Below, piece by piece: positions 27,011 through 36,326 of a stretch of DNA of 64,000 bases. This DNA comes from Solimonas soli DSM 21787 (GTDB lineage Bacteria; Pseudomonadota; Gammaproteobacteria; Nevskiales; Nevskiaceae): positions 45,087 to 109,086 of the forward strand of contig NZ_AXDW01000016.1 in the NCBI RefSeq assembly GCF_000474945.1, written 5' to 3'. The translations under genes were made by a program, and so were the position numbers. Position 1 is the stretch's first letter; each line of letters begins with the position of its first letter. A model generated the notes under the pieces. It saw only the letters and a program-made list of their open reading frames with translations. It searched no databases and was not told the DNA's origin.

Positions 27011-27736
27011 TCAGCCGCTCTGCAGGATCGCCGCCGTGGTCAGCACCGGGCCGGTCGGCTTGCCGGTCGGCGAGCCGCCCTGCGGTTCGAGGCTGACGGC
27101 CAGGGTGCGGCCGGCGGCGAGCGGCAGGTGGGCGGGCAGGGCGCGACGCAGTTCGCCGGACACCGGCAGCAGACCGAGCGAGACCGGGCCGGCGTCGGTG
27201 ATCAGCCACAGTTCGACGTCGTGACCGGCGACCGCGGCGGGCGGCTGGCCGCCGGCGCGGATCGCCAGCGCGTCGCGCGCCGGCGTGGCGCTCACCGTCC
27301 AGTGCATGTCCGACTGCGGCATCTGCAGCACGGCGACGTAGCTGGTGGCCGCCACCGGCACCTCGACGCGCTCGGTGATGACCTGCGGCGGTTTGCGCAT
27401 CTGCACGCCGAGCGCCACGGCGAGCACCAGCGCGGCGGCGCTGGCGGTCCACGCCCAGGCCGTCGTCGCCGTCGCGCGCGGCGCGCGGCGCAGCGGCGTC
27501 ACCGCGGCGCCGGCGATGCGGCGCTGCAGGCCGAGCCAGACCAGCGGCCGCGGCGGCAGCGGCGCGAGGCGCAGGCCGAGCCCGGCGAAACGGCGCTCCC
27601 ACCACCACAGCTCACGGCGGAAGCCCTCGTCGCGCGCCAGCAGCGCCTCGGCCTCGCGGCGGGCATCGGCTTCGAGCGTGCCGAGCGCGTACTCGGCGGC
27701 CAGCAGACTGCGTTCGTCGTCGGCGCGCGGGTCCAT
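27011..27736 (-). CDS. Anti-sigma factor, RskA/anti-sigma-K type
   Basis: 241-aa single-pass membrane protein that should hold the sigma factor encoded just upstream. The N-terminal cytoplasmic zinc-less anti-sigma domain contains LAAEYALGTLEADARREAE, a membrane helix lies at about residues 92-114, and the periplasmic C-terminal domain (ELWLITDAGPVSLGLLPVSG) is typical of the RskA family. It starts one base after the sigma gene ends. The pair is convergent with the lipid operon, which may be its regulon (inference from adjacency and from sigma E-type control of cfa/DUF1365 genes in other bacteria). Confidence 0.88.
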   Translation of the reverse strand: MDPRADDERSLLAAEYALGTLEADARREAEALLARDEGFRRELWWWERRFAGLGLRLAPLPPRPLVWLGLQRRIAGAAVTPLRRAPRATATTAWAWTASAAALVLAVALGVQMRKPPQVITERVEVPVAATSYVAVLQMPQSDMHWTVSATPARDALAIRAGGQPPAAVAGHDVELWLITDAGPVSLGLLPVSGELRRALPAHLPLAAGRTLAVSLEPQGGSPTGKPTGPVLTTAAILQSG

Positions 27737-27737
27737 G

Positions 27738-28331
27738 TCAGGCGCCTCCCAGGCAGTCGCGCAGGCGCAGCAGGCCGCGGCGCAGCCAGGACTTCACGGT
27801 GCCCATCGGCGTGCGCGTGCGCGCCGCGATCTCGCTGTGCGTGCAGCCCTGGTAGTAGGCCAGCAGGACGATGCCGCGCTGCTCGGCCGGCAGCTCGCGC
27901 ATGCAGTCGTCGAGGCGGGCCAGGCCTTCGGCCTCGGCGGCGTAGTCCTCGGGCGTCTGGTCGTGCGCAGGCGCATGGTCGTTGTCGTCGAAGTCCTCGT
28001 CGACCGGCTCGGTGCCGGCCGGCTCGCTGTCCGGCCGGCGCGCGCGCAGCAGGTCCAGCGCGCGATAACGGGCGATGGTGGCGAGCCAGGCCATCGGCGC
28101 GCCGCGCTCCGGCGTGTAGCGCTCGGCGTTCTGCCAAATGCGCAAGTAACAGTCCTGCAAAGCATCCTCGGCCCATTCCCGTGTCTTCATGATACGCAGC
28201 AGGATCGCGAACAGTTTCGGGCTGGTCAGCGCGTACAGTTCGGCAAAGGCGTTTTCATCGCCGCGACCGCTGGCGGCGAGCAGCAGGGACAGCGTGTCGG
28301 CGTTGTCGGCGGAAGGCACGTCGTCGGGCAT
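27738..28331 (-). CDS. ECF RNA polymerase sigma factor, SigK-like
   Basis: 197-aa sigma-70 family protein with region 2 (FAELYALTSPKLFAILLRI, EDALQDCYLRIWQNAERY) and region 4 (LPAEQRGIVLLAYYQG, HSEIAARTRTPMGTVKSWLRRG). An acidic linker (PVDEDFDDNDHAP) joins them. ATG 28331 was preferred to the longer open frame that reaches 28622 through the divergent gene's leader. Forms an operon with the RskA-type anti-sigma factor. The 160 bases to the divergent FecI-type gene hold both promoters; no convincing autoregulatory motif was seen. Confidence 0.93.
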   Translation of the reverse strand: MPDDVPSADNADTLSLLLAASGRGDENAFAELYALTSPKLFAILLRIMKTREWAEDALQDCYLRIWQNAERYTPERGAPMAWLATIARYRALDLLRARRPDSEPAGTEPVDEDFDDNDHAPAHDQTPEDYAAEAEGLARLDDCMRELPAEQRGIVLLAYYQGCTHSEIAARTRTPMGTVKSWLRRGLLRLRDCLGGA

Positions 28332-28491
28332 CGGTCGGGCGGTGCGACGATCATACTGGCTTCGCCGCACGATGACTGCAGAAAACCTCAACAAGGCAAC
28401 AACGTGCGAGCGGCAATTTGCGGAAATCGGCGGCGGACGGCCCGGAATTTGCGTTGCCCGGATACCGACACCGGAGTCGAGGACGCAGGAC

Positions 28492-29082
28492 ATGCAGGCC
28501 GTGGCAGAAACAGTGGCAACGATGCCGACTGACGATGCGGGCGACGTGCAGCAGGCCGATCGCACGCCCCTCAGCGCGGCGGCGCGGTCGGAATTGGTGC
28601 GGCGCCTGTTCCAGGAACACAATCGCGCGCTGATCGGCTTTCTCGTCGCGCGCCTGCAGTCGGAAGCCGAGGCGCAGGACGTCGCGCAGGAAGCCTACGT
28701 GCGCCTGCTGCAGCTCGATCAGGGCTCCGCCGTCAGCTTCCTGCGCGCGCACCTGTTCGCCATCGCCGGCAACCTCGCCATCGACCGCCTGCGCCAGCGC
28801 CAGGTGCGCGAGCGCAACTCGCCGCAGGAATTCTTCGAGGATCTGCTGACCCGCCCCGGCCCGGACCGCATGGCCATGGCGCAGGAGGAACTGGTGCTCA
28901 TCAAGGCCGCGCTGCGCGAACTTCCGGAAAAGTGCCGCCGCGCGTTCATGCTGCATGTCTTCGCCGGTCAAAGCGTGCAGGAAATCGCGGCCCAGATGCA
29001 TCTCACCGACCGCATGATCCGTCACTATGTTGCCCGCGCGATGGCCACGTGCCGGCAGCGTATGGATGAAGCGAACTCCTGA
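28492..29082 (+). CDS. ECF RNA polymerase sigma factor, FecI type
   Basis: 196-aa sigma factor with region 2 (EAQDVAQEAYVRLLQL, FAIAGNLAIDRLRQRQ) and region 4 (LPEKCRRAFMLHVFAGQSVQEIAAQMHL). The wording is that of the iron-starvation/FecI group, whose members answer to FecR and a TonB receptor with an N-terminal STN domain. ATG 28492 has GAGG nine bases upstream; ATG 28522 is an alternative. It faces away from the other ECF gene at 28331 and is followed after 120 bases by fecR. Confidence 0.9.
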   Translation: MQAVAETVATMPTDDAGDVQQADRTPLSAAARSELVRRLFQEHNRALIGFLVARLQSEAEAQDVAQEAYVRLLQLDQGSAVSFLRAHLFAIAGNLAIDRLRQRQVRERNSPQEFFEDLLTRPGPDRMAMAQEELVLIKAALRELPEKCRRAFMLHVFAGQSVQEIAAQMHLTDRMIRHYVARAMATCRQRMDEANS

Positions 29083-29202
29083 TCCCAAGCATTCCCTGAC
29101 GATTCACGCGCTGCCATCCGTGACGTGCTGCCCGTCGGGCGGCCGGCGGCGGTTCGTGTGTGCATCGCAAATCTGGGACAATGCCCTTCGGAGGGGTTGG
29201 CA

Positions 29203-30273
29203 ATGAATCCGAAGGAAACAACGACGACCGGCCTGGAACAGGCGGCCCTGTGGTGGCAGCGCCTGCGCGAGGCCGACGTGGCGCCGGAGACCGTCAGCGA
29301 ATGGCTCGACTGGTGCCAGCGCGATGCGGCGAACCTGCAGGCCTTCGAGAAGATCGAGGCGCTGGGCGGCCGTTTCGAAGCCCTGGATGCGCAGACGCGC
29401 GCCGGTCTGATGCGCGAGCTGCTCGACGACGCGACGCCGGGCTCGGCGCCGCCGGCGGATCGGCAAAGGCGCGCGCGCAAACCCTGGCGTCTGGCGCTGG
29501 CGGCGGGCTTCTGCGCGGCGCTGATCGGCGCCGGCGTCTATCTGTATGCGAACCACGGGACGGGTGCCGTGCAGCGCGCGGTCTACGTGACCGCCAAGGC
29601 GCAGAGCCGCGAACTCGAGCTCAGCGACGGCTCGCACGTCGCGCTCGGCGCGGCGACGCGCCTCGACGTCGCCTATTCCGCCGACGTGCGCGATCTGCAG
29701 CTCGGCGACGGCGAGGCCTACTTCGAAGTCGCGCACAATGTGCAGCGGCCGTTCGTGGTGCGGGTCGGCCGCCTGAAGGTCGTCGCCGTCGGCACCGCCT
29801 TCAACATCCGCAAGACCGGCGCGCACGTCGAGGTCGTCGTCACGCAGGGCGCCGTCGACGTCGAGAACGCGGCGTCGCTCAATGCCGCGCAGTCGGCGCA
29901 GACGCGCCTGCCGAACGACGGCGCGATCCGCGTCGCCGCCGGCCAGCTGGTGGTCGCCGACGCCGCGCAGGGTCTCAGCGTGCGCCCGGCCGACCGCGTC
30001 GCCGCCACGACCTGGCGCCAGGGCCGCCTGCAGTTCGTCGACGAGGATCTGTCGATCGTCGTCGCCAACCTCAATCGCTATGCGCGCCACGAGGTCGTCA
30101 TCGCCGACGCCTCGCTCGACGGCCTGCGCTATACCGGCACGATCGTGCAGGGGCGCGAGACCGAGTGGCTCGCGGCGATCGAGAAAGTGTTCCCCGTCGA
30201 CGTGCAGCGCGATGCCGAGGGCCGTGCGCTGCTGCGCCGCCGCGAGGCGACGCGCGCCGCGCTGAAGAGCTGA
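29203..30273 (+). CDS. FecR-type transmembrane sigma regulator
   Basis: 356-aa protein with the N-terminal cytoplasmic DUF4880 region (ALWWQRLREADVAPETVSEWLDW), one membrane helix (WRLALAAGFCAALIGAGVYLY), the FecR domain (LSDGSHVALGAATRLDVAYS, EAYFEVAHNVQRPFVV, VGTAFNIRK) and a C-terminal STN-interacting domain. It should relay occupancy of a TonB receptor to the adjacent FecI-like sigma factor. ATG 29203 has GAGGGG upstream. The receptor directly downstream (30741) lacks an STN domain, while the one at 36717 has one and is the likelier partner. Confidence 0.93.
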   Translation: MNPKETTTTGLEQAALWWQRLREADVAPETVSEWLDWCQRDAANLQAFEKIEALGGRFEALDAQTRAGLMRELLDDATPGSAPPADRQRRARKPWRLALAAGFCAALIGAGVYLYANHGTGAVQRAVYVTAKAQSRELELSDGSHVALGAATRLDVAYSADVRDLQLGDGEAYFEVAHNVQRPFVVRVGRLKVVAVGTAFNIRKTGAHVEVVVTQGAVDVENAASLNAAQSAQTRLPNDGAIRVAAGQLVVADAAQGLSVRPADRVAATTWRQGRLQFVDEDLSIVVANLNRYARHEVVIADASLDGLRYTGTIVQGRETEWLAAIEKVFPVDVQRDAEGRALLRRREATRAALKS

Positions 30274-30740
30274 TCCCCGCCGCATTCCCCTGACGGCGGC
30301 CGCAGGCACGCGGCCGTCGCATGATGCGCGCCTTTTTCCGATTGCGCGTCGCCGCGCGTTCCCGCTTCGTTGCCACAGCGAGAACGCGCATGGGCCGCAT
30401 CCGTCAACGCCTGAAGAAATACGCCGGCGCGCGCGCCGCGGCACCGCTGCGGCCGCGCGACATCACGCCGGCGCGCGCCTGGCGCGCCGCGCGCGGGGAA
30501 GGCCCGGGCGCCGCCGGCCCGCAGCGCTTGCCCCGAGGCGATGCCTCTGCCTCATCGTCGCGCATCGGCGCACCGCCGGATGGCATCGCTGCGCCAACAG
30601 AACGCAACTGATCCTATTCGCGAAAATTGTGGTTGACCGGATTTCCGAATTCATTTTGCCGCGCGTTTTGAAGTTGGGAAGGGCACGCCGTCGCGCGCCC
30701 ACGCAACAAGCGGCAGACAGAGTAAAGGGAGTCAGTCGTG
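30274..30740 (+). other. Intergenic interval between fecR and the TonB receptor
   Basis: No convincing gene. An open frame at 30321-30611 is Arg/Ala-rich and looks like GC-rich noise. GC-rich hairpins follow fecR (for example GGCCGC...GCGGCC near 30298-30324) without a T tract. The last 100 bases before the receptor are AT-richer and should carry its promoter; GGGAG at 30728-30732 is its ribosome-binding site. Confidence 0.5.
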
Positions 30741-33482
30741 ATGAACGTGAATGGTATTGGGGCAGTCCTCGAATCGATGCGCCCGCGCGTGCCGGCGCGT
30801 GCCTGGGCCTGTGCATCGCTGGTGCTCGGCGCCGCGCTCGCGGTGCAGAACGCGCACGCGCAGAGCACCGACGCCGCGGCGACCGAAGTCGCCGTGGCCG
30901 ATCCGGACCCGGCACCGGCGCCGGAGCCGGCGGCTGACGACAGCGTCGAGGAAGTGATCGTCACCGGCACGCGCAAGGTCGGCATGCAGGCCTCCGACAG
31001 CCCGGCGCCGGTACAGGTGATCGGCGTCGAAACGCTGAAGCAATCCGGCGCGACCGATCTGGTCAATGCGATCGCGACGATGGTGCCGTCGTTCAATGCC
31101 GAACAGACCGGGGGCGACATGGAAAGCCAGACGCTCACCGCGCGCCTGCGCGGCCTGTCGCCGAACCACGCGCTGGTGCTGGTCAACGGCAAGCGCCGCC
31201 ACATCACCGCCAATGTCGCGGTCGGCGGCGGCGCGGTGACCGGCGCCGAAGTGGCGGACCTCGCCTTCATTCCGAGCGATGCGATCGATCACATCGAAGT
31301 GCTGACCGACGGCGCCGCCGCGCAGTACGGCTCGGACGCCATCGCCGGCGTCATCAACATCATCCTCAAGAAAGGTTATGAAGGCGGTGTCGCCGACGGC
31401 GGCTACGCCGGCTACCAGGACGGCGGCGGCGGAACCTCGAACCTCGCCGGCAACATCGGCTTCGGCAGCGACAAGATGTTCCTCAACCTGACGGCCGAGG
31501 TGCTCAACCAGGCGACGGCGCATCGCGAGGGAACCTACGGGCCGGCGCAGTGCCTGCTCGACGGTCCGGTGTCGGAGGGCGGCAGCTGTCCCGATGAGAC
31601 CTACCAGTCCAATCTCGTCAACCAGAACATGATCTACGCCAAGGGCTTCCCGAAGCTGAATCCCTGGGGCGCGCCGCCGGAAGTGCACAAGCAGATCGGC
31701 TTCTTCAACGCCGGCGCCGAGCTCGGCGGCGGCATCGATTTCTACAGCTTCGGCAGCTTCGGCAAGAAGCAGGCGCAGTCGTTCGAGAATTACCGTCGCC
31801 CGACGCAGGGCGGCGGCTACACGAATCCGACCACGGGCGAGCAGGAATACCTGTATCCGTTCGGCTTCTGGCCGAGCGAGATGTCCGACGAAACCGATTA
31901 CGCGCTGACCATGGGCGTGAAGGGCGCGTTCGCCGACTGGAACTGGGATCTGTCGAGTTCCTACGGCAAGGACAAGATGGATGTTCACACCATCAACTCG
32001 ATGAACTTCACGCTGTACGCCGACACCGGCGCCTCGCCGACCGACTTCTACGACGGCACCTTCAACGCTTCGCAGCTGACCACCAATCTCGACATCTCGC
32101 ACGATTTCGCGATCGGCCTGGCCGCGCCGATGACGGTGGCGATGGGCGTAGAACACCGCCACGACACCTATGGCATCGATCCGGGTGAACCGGCCTCGTA
32201 CTACGGCGCCGGCGCGTCGTCGTTCCCCGGCTACAACCCCGCGCTCAACACCGGCGACTACTCGCGCAACAACATTGCCGGCTACGTCGACTTCATCCTC
32301 ACGCCGGTCGAAGCCTGGCAGATCGATCTCGCCGGCCGTTTCGAGCACTACAGCGACTTCGGCAGCAAGACCGTCGGCAAGCTGACCACGCGCTACGACA
32401 TCAGCGATGCGGTCGCCGTGCGCGGCACGGTGAGCACCGGCTTCCGCGCGCCGACCCTGGGCGAGGAGTACTACTCGGCGGTCAACGTCGGCCCGACCTC
32501 GGCGAGCCCGGTGCTGCAGCCGAACGGTCCGGGCGCGGCGTCGCTTGGGCTCGGCAGCGGCCTGAAGCCGGAGACCTCGACGAACTTCAGCTTCGGTCTG
32601 GTGCTGCACCCGATCCCGAAGATGACGACGACGATCGACGCCTACCAGATCGAGATCAAGGATCGCATTCTCCAAGCCGATCTCTGCTACGCCGAGAACG
32701 AGCCGGGCGGCGGCGTGCACGACTCCATCGCCATGCCCTGCCACGGCGAACCGGGCGGTCCGTTCAATGTCGCGATCGGTACGGTGCTTGCCGAGCAGGG
32801 CTACATCGGCGATCCGGCGAATCCGCAGGGTCCGGGCGGTACGCTCGATCCTTCGGCGCGCGCCAACATCGACGTGCTGCTGTTCAACAACTCGCTGTCG
32901 ACACGGACGCGCGGCGTGGACCTGGTCACGACGTATCCGATGGCCTTCGATTGGGGCAGCGTCGACTGGACGCTGAGCGGCAACTACAACGAGACCAAGG
33001 TCACCAAGGTGGCGGCCATGCCGGAGGAACTGGGCGGCGGCACGCTGTACGGCAAGGACACGCTCAGCACCTACACGACCGGCTCGCCGAAGTACCGCGT
33101 CAATCTCGGCGCGCTGCTGACGATGGGCAAGTTCTCGCTCAACGTGCAGGAAAGCTGGTACGGCTCGAGCTACACCTGGGCGCACACGAGCTATACCGAT
33201 CTCTACGGCGCCAACGGCATCGACGCCGACGGCTGGTACAAGGACAAGATCGGCGGCATGCCGATCACCAATGTCGAGTTCGCCTTCAAGCCGGTGAAGA
33301 CGCTCAAGTTCAGCGTCGGCGCCGACAACCTGTTCAACAATTACCCGAACAAGGTCAAGGGCGAGGTCTACCAGAAGTATGTCGATGGCTATTCGACATC
33401 GACGGCGACCGTCTACAAGTCGGGCAGCCCGGTCGGCTTCTTCGGCGCCCGCTACTTCGGCAAGGTCAGCTACAGCTTCTGA
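30741..33482 (+). CDS. TonB-dependent outer-membrane receptor (no STN domain)
   Basis: 913-aa receptor with a signal peptide ending near NAHAQ, a short Ala/Pro/Glu-rich linker, a TonB box-like VEEVIVTGTRK, the plug (VQVIGVETLKQSG, VLVNGKRRH, EVLTDGAAAQYGSDAIAGVINII) and a 22-strand barrel ending in the aromatic-terminated KVSYSF. This is the large NosA/CirA-like group with the AQYGSDAIAGV signature, often for organic substrates rather than siderophores. The next genes downstream encode a Tat amine oxidase, cytochrome c and RidA, so an amine or N-heterocycle is a plausible ligand (inference). Confidence 0.93.
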   Translation: MNVNGIGAVLESMRPRVPARAWACASLVLGAALAVQNAHAQSTDAAATEVAVADPDPAPAPEPAADDSVEEVIVTGTRKVGMQASDSPAPVQVIGVETLKQSGATDLVNAIATMVPSFNAEQTGGDMESQTLTARLRGLSPNHALVLVNGKRRHITANVAVGGGAVTGAEVADLAFIPSDAIDHIEVLTDGAAAQYGSDAIAGVINIILKKGYEGGVADGGYAGYQDGGGGTSNLAGNIGFGSDKMFLNLTAEVLNQATAHREGTYGPAQCLLDGPVSEGGSCPDETYQSNLVNQNMIYAKGFPKLNPWGAPPEVHKQIGFFNAGAELGGGIDFYSFGSFGKKQAQSFENYRRPTQGGGYTNPTTGEQEYLYPFGFWPSEMSDETDYALTMGVKGAFADWNWDLSSSYGKDKMDVHTINSMNFTLYADTGASPTDFYDGTFNASQLTTNLDISHDFAIGLAAPMTVAMGVEHRHDTYGIDPGEPASYYGAGASSFPGYNPALNTGDYSRNNIAGYVDFILTPVEAWQIDLAGRFEHYSDFGSKTVGKLTTRYDISDAVAVRGTVSTGFRAPTLGEEYYSAVNVGPTSASPVLQPNGPGAASLGLGSGLKPETSTNFSFGLVLHPIPKMTTTIDAYQIEIKDRILQADLCYAENEPGGGVHDSIAMPCHGEPGGPFNVAIGTVLAEQGYIGDPANPQGPGGTLDPSARANIDVLLFNNSLSTRTRGVDLVTTYPMAFDWGSVDWTLSGNYNETKVTKVAAMPEELGGGTLYGKDTLSTYTTGSPKYRVNLGALLTMGKFSLNVQESWYGSSYTWAHTSYTDLYGANGIDADGWYKDKIGGMPITNVEFAFKPVKTLKFSVGADNLFNNYPNKVKGEVYQKYVDGYSTSTATVYKSGSPVGFFGARYFGKVSYSF

Positions 33483-33503
33483 AGCTTCACTTCCCGGTGG
33501 ATT

Positions 33504-33533
33504 GCGGCGGCCGCGAGGTCGCCGCTTTCTTTT
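33504..33533 (+). terminator. Probable intrinsic terminator after the TonB receptor
   Basis: GCGGCG and CGCCGC pair around a 10-base loop and are followed by TTTCTTTT, starting 22 bases after the receptor stop. The rest of 33534-33752 shows no gene. Confidence 0.5.
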
Positions 33534-33752
33534 GCGCAGCGCGGAAGCGCGCGGACGGGCGGTTGGCAAAGTGGGCGTTTTCCGCCCTTGTCGCTCCGCA
33601 GCGCCCTGCGTAGCGTGGACGACGAGGAAGACGCATGAGGGGGCATTGCGGCGCGGCATTTCCATGCGCCGCGCATCAAACGTTCAAGAGGCAGGGATCG
33701 CGACGTCGCTGACGCCCGCGAGATCCGTCACCAGCAAGAAGGGGAGTCATTC

Positions 33753-35354
33753 ATGAGTTCAACGAAGGCGCCGACCGTGATGAGCCGGCGCGAGTTGCTG
33801 ACGCTGATCGGCAGTGTCGCCGGCAGTGCCGTCTCGTATCGCGCGATGGCCGGCATGGGCCTGGTCAGCGAGTCGACCTACAAGGGGCCGATCAAGCTCG
33901 AAGGCAACCCCAGGGGCGCTTCGGTGCTGATCCTCGGGGCCGGCATCGCCGGCATGGTGGCGGCGATGGAACTGCGCAACGCCGGCTACAAGGTGCAGGT
34001 GCTGGAGTACAACAACCGCGCCGGCGGCCGCAACTGGTCCCTGCGCGGCGGCGACAGCTATACCGAGCTCGGCGGCTTCACGCAGAAGTGCGAGTTCGAT
34101 CCGGGCCTGTATCTGAACCCCGGCCCCTGGCGCATCCCCTACCACCATCACGGCATCCTCGATTACTGCCGCCGCCTCGGCGTCGCGCTCGAGCCCTTCG
34201 TGCAGGTCAACTACAACGCCTTCGTGCATTCGACCGAGGCCTTCGGCGGCAAGCCGCAGCGCTACCGCGAGATCCAGGCCGATTACCACGGCCAGATCGC
34301 CGAGCTGCTGGCCAAGGCGACGAACCAGAAGAAGCTCGACGCGCTGGTCAGCAAGGAAGATCAGGAAATGCTGCTCGCCTCGCTGAAATCCTGGGGTGCG
34401 CTCGACAAGGACTACAAGTACGCGCCGGGCGAAGCGTCCAGCAACCGCCGCGGGTTCCAGAAGGCGCCGAGCGGCGGTCTTTCGGCGCGGCCGGTGTACT
34501 CGACCGACATCACCGGCATGAGCGAGCTGCTCAAGTCGCAGCTCTGGGCCTCGATCAGCGCCGGCCACAACTACGAGATGCAGACCACGCTGTTCCAGCC
34601 GGTCGGCGGCATGGGCCGGATCGGCGAGGCCTTCGGTCGCGAGCTGGCGAGCGTCATCCAGTACAACGCCAAGGTCGTCAAGATCCGGCAGGACAGCAAG
34701 AAGGTCGCGGTGACCTACGTCGACGCGAAGAGCGGCGGCGAGCCGCGCACGGCGAGCGCGGACTACTGCCTGTGCACGATTCCGCTGTCGGTGCTGAGCC
34801 AGATCGACATCAACGTCGGCGCCAAGATGCAGGCGGCGATCAACGCCGTGCCGTACATGTCGGCGGTCAAGGTCGGCCTGCAGTTCAAGCGCCGCTTCTG
34901 GGAACAGGACGAGCACATCTACGGCGGCATCAGCTACACCAATCTGCCGATCCGCACGATCGGCTATCCGAACACCGGCTACCACAGCGGCGGCAAGGGT
35001 GTGCTGCTCGGGGCTTACGTGTTCGGGCCGAACGCCTTCGAGTTCACCGCGCTGCCGCCGGCGGAGCGCGTGAAGAAAGCCTACGAGTACGGCGCGATGA
35101 TCCATCCGCAGTACAAGCAGGAATTCGAGAACGGCATCGCCGTCGGCTGGCACCGCGTGCCGTGGACGCTCGGCTGCGCCGGCGGCTGGACCGACGAGAC
35201 GCGCGCGCAGCACTACGACAATCTCTGCCAGCTCGACAACCGCATCCTGCTGGCCGGCGAGCACGCCTCGTACATCCCGGCCTGGCAGGAGGGCGCGGTC
35301 ACGTCGTCGATCGACGCGATCACGCGCCTGCACCAGCACGTCGTCAATCGCTAA
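33753..35354 (+). CDS. Tat-exported flavin amine oxidase/dehydrogenase (NicA2-like architecture)
   Basis: 533-aa FAD enzyme. The N terminus carries a twin-arginine signal (SRRELLTLIGSVAGSAVSY), so the folded flavoprotein is exported. The FAD-binding motif is VLILGAGIAGMVAAMELRNAG with LEYNNRAGGRNWSLRGG, and the C-terminal FAD segment is LLAGEHASYIPAWQEGAV. The family oxidises amines or amino acids to imines. A cytochrome c gene follows after 12 bases and an exported RidA after that, which suggests cytochrome c rather than oxygen takes the electrons, as for NicA2/CycN (inference by analogy). Ribosome-binding site AAGGGGAG precedes ATG 33753. Substrate unknown. Confidence 0.88.
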   Translation: MSSTKAPTVMSRRELLTLIGSVAGSAVSYRAMAGMGLVSESTYKGPIKLEGNPRGASVLILGAGIAGMVAAMELRNAGYKVQVLEYNNRAGGRNWSLRGGDSYTELGGFTQKCEFDPGLYLNPGPWRIPYHHHGILDYCRRLGVALEPFVQVNYNAFVHSTEAFGGKPQRYREIQADYHGQIAELLAKATNQKKLDALVSKEDQEMLLASLKSWGALDKDYKYAPGEASSNRRGFQKAPSGGLSARPVYSTDITGMSELLKSQLWASISAGHNYEMQTTLFQPVGGMGRIGEAFGRELASVIQYNAKVVKIRQDSKKVAVTYVDAKSGGEPRTASADYCLCTIPLSVLSQIDINVGAKMQAAINAVPYMSAVKVGLQFKRRFWEQDEHIYGGISYTNLPIRTIGYPNTGYHSGGKGVLLGAYVFGPNAFEFTALPPAERVKKAYEYGAMIHPQYKQEFENGIAVGWHRVPWTLGCAGGWTDETRAQHYDNLCQLDNRILLAGEHASYIPAWQEGAVTSSIDAITRLHQHVVNR

Positions 35355-35366
35355 GGGGGCATCACG

Positions 35367-35807
35367 ATGAAATCCGCAAACCATGTGATCGCCCGGACCC
35401 TGTGCGCCGCGCTGCTGCTGGCGCTGGCCGGTGCCGCGCAGGCGCAGGCCGACCTCACCTCCGGCACGATCTTCAGCAAGGGCTACGGCTTCGAGGAGAA
35501 GGACGGCGAAGCGCTGTACAAGGGCATCTGCCAGGGCTGCCACATGCCGGACGCCAAGGGCGCGACCGGCGCCGGCACGTATCCGGCGCTCGCCGCCAAT
35601 CCGCGCCTCGCCGCCAAGCAGTATCCGCTGGTGCTGGTCGTCAACGGCTCGCGCGCGATGCCCGGCTTCGGCCACTCGCTGAGCGCCGAGCAGATCGCCG
35701 CCGTGGTCAACTACGTGCGCACGCATTTCGGCAACGCCTACACCGACGTCGTCACGCCGGCCGAAGTGAAAGTCCTTTTACCCACGAAACCCGAGACAGG
35801 AGAGTAA
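35367..35807 (+). CDS. Periplasmic c-type cytochrome
   Basis: 146-aa monohaem cytochrome with a Sec signal peptide (LCAALLLALAGAAQAQA), one haem site CQGCH near residue 56 and a distal methionine in SRAMPGFGHSL. It sits between the amine oxidase gene and ridA with 12- and 3-base gaps, so it is almost certainly their co-expressed electron acceptor, passing electrons to the respiratory chain. Confidence 0.92.
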   Translation: MKSANHVIARTLCAALLLALAGAAQAQADLTSGTIFSKGYGFEEKDGEALYKGICQGCHMPDAKGATGAGTYPALAANPRLAAKQYPLVLVVNGSRAMPGFGHSLSAEQIAAVVNYVRTHFGNAYTDVVTPAEVKVLLPTKPETGE

Positions 35808-35810
35808 GGA

Positions 35811-36326
35811 ATGATCAAGAGAGTCCTATCGCTTGGACTGCCGTCCGCCGCGCTCGGCGCCGCGCTGTTGTTCGCATCCGCCGCGCAGGCCGCCGACAAG
35901 GCGGTGGTGATCTACAACCCGAAGAAGGCGCCGATCGCCTCGGCCGTCGAAGTGCCGGCCGGCAAGACGCTGGTGTTCCTGTCCGGCAAGCTGTCGCAGG
36001 TCGTCGTCGACCCCAAGGCGCCGAAGGAATCGCCGGCTTCGCTCGGCGACACCGAGACGCAGACCTATGGCGCGCTGAAGGTGATCGAGGAAGACCTGAA
36101 ATCGATGGGTCTCGGCATGAAGGATGTCGTCAAGATGACGGTCTTCCTCGCCGGCGATCCGGCCAAGGAAGGCAAGCTCGACTTCGGCGGCATGATGAAG
36201 TCGTACACCAAGTTCTTCGGCACGCCGGAACAGCCCAACGTGCCGGCGCGTTCGACGGTGCAGGTGGCGGCGCTGGCCGGCCCGCAGTATCTGGTCGAAG
36301 TCGAGGTCATGGCCGTGCGCCCGTAA
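35811..36326 (+). CDS. Exported RidA/YjgF-family enamine/imine deaminase
   Basis: 171-aa Rid-family protein with an N-terminal signal peptide (AALLFASAAQA), unusual for a family best known from the cytosol. The Rid core includes VFLSGKLSQVV, VIEEDLKSMGLGMKDVVKMTVFLAG and the substrate-binding arginine in NVPARSTVQV followed by VEVEVMA. RidA proteins hydrolyse reactive imines and enamines, exactly what an amine oxidase releases, so this copy probably clears the product in the periplasm. It is three bases from the cytochrome gene. Confidence 0.9.
   Translation: MIKRVLSLGLPSAALGAALLFASAAQAADKAVVIYNPKKAPIASAVEVPAGKTLVFLSGKLSQVVVDPKAPKESPASLGDTETQTYGALKVIEEDLKSMGLGMKDVVKMTVFLAGDPAKEGKLDFGGMMKSYTKFFGTPEQPNVPARSTVQVAALAGPQYLVEVEVMAVRP

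Noticed and set aside
30321..30611. Open frame of 96 codons after fecR
   Set aside because: Arg/Ala/Pro-rich, no domain, no Shine-Dalgarno; the region is better read as non-coding.
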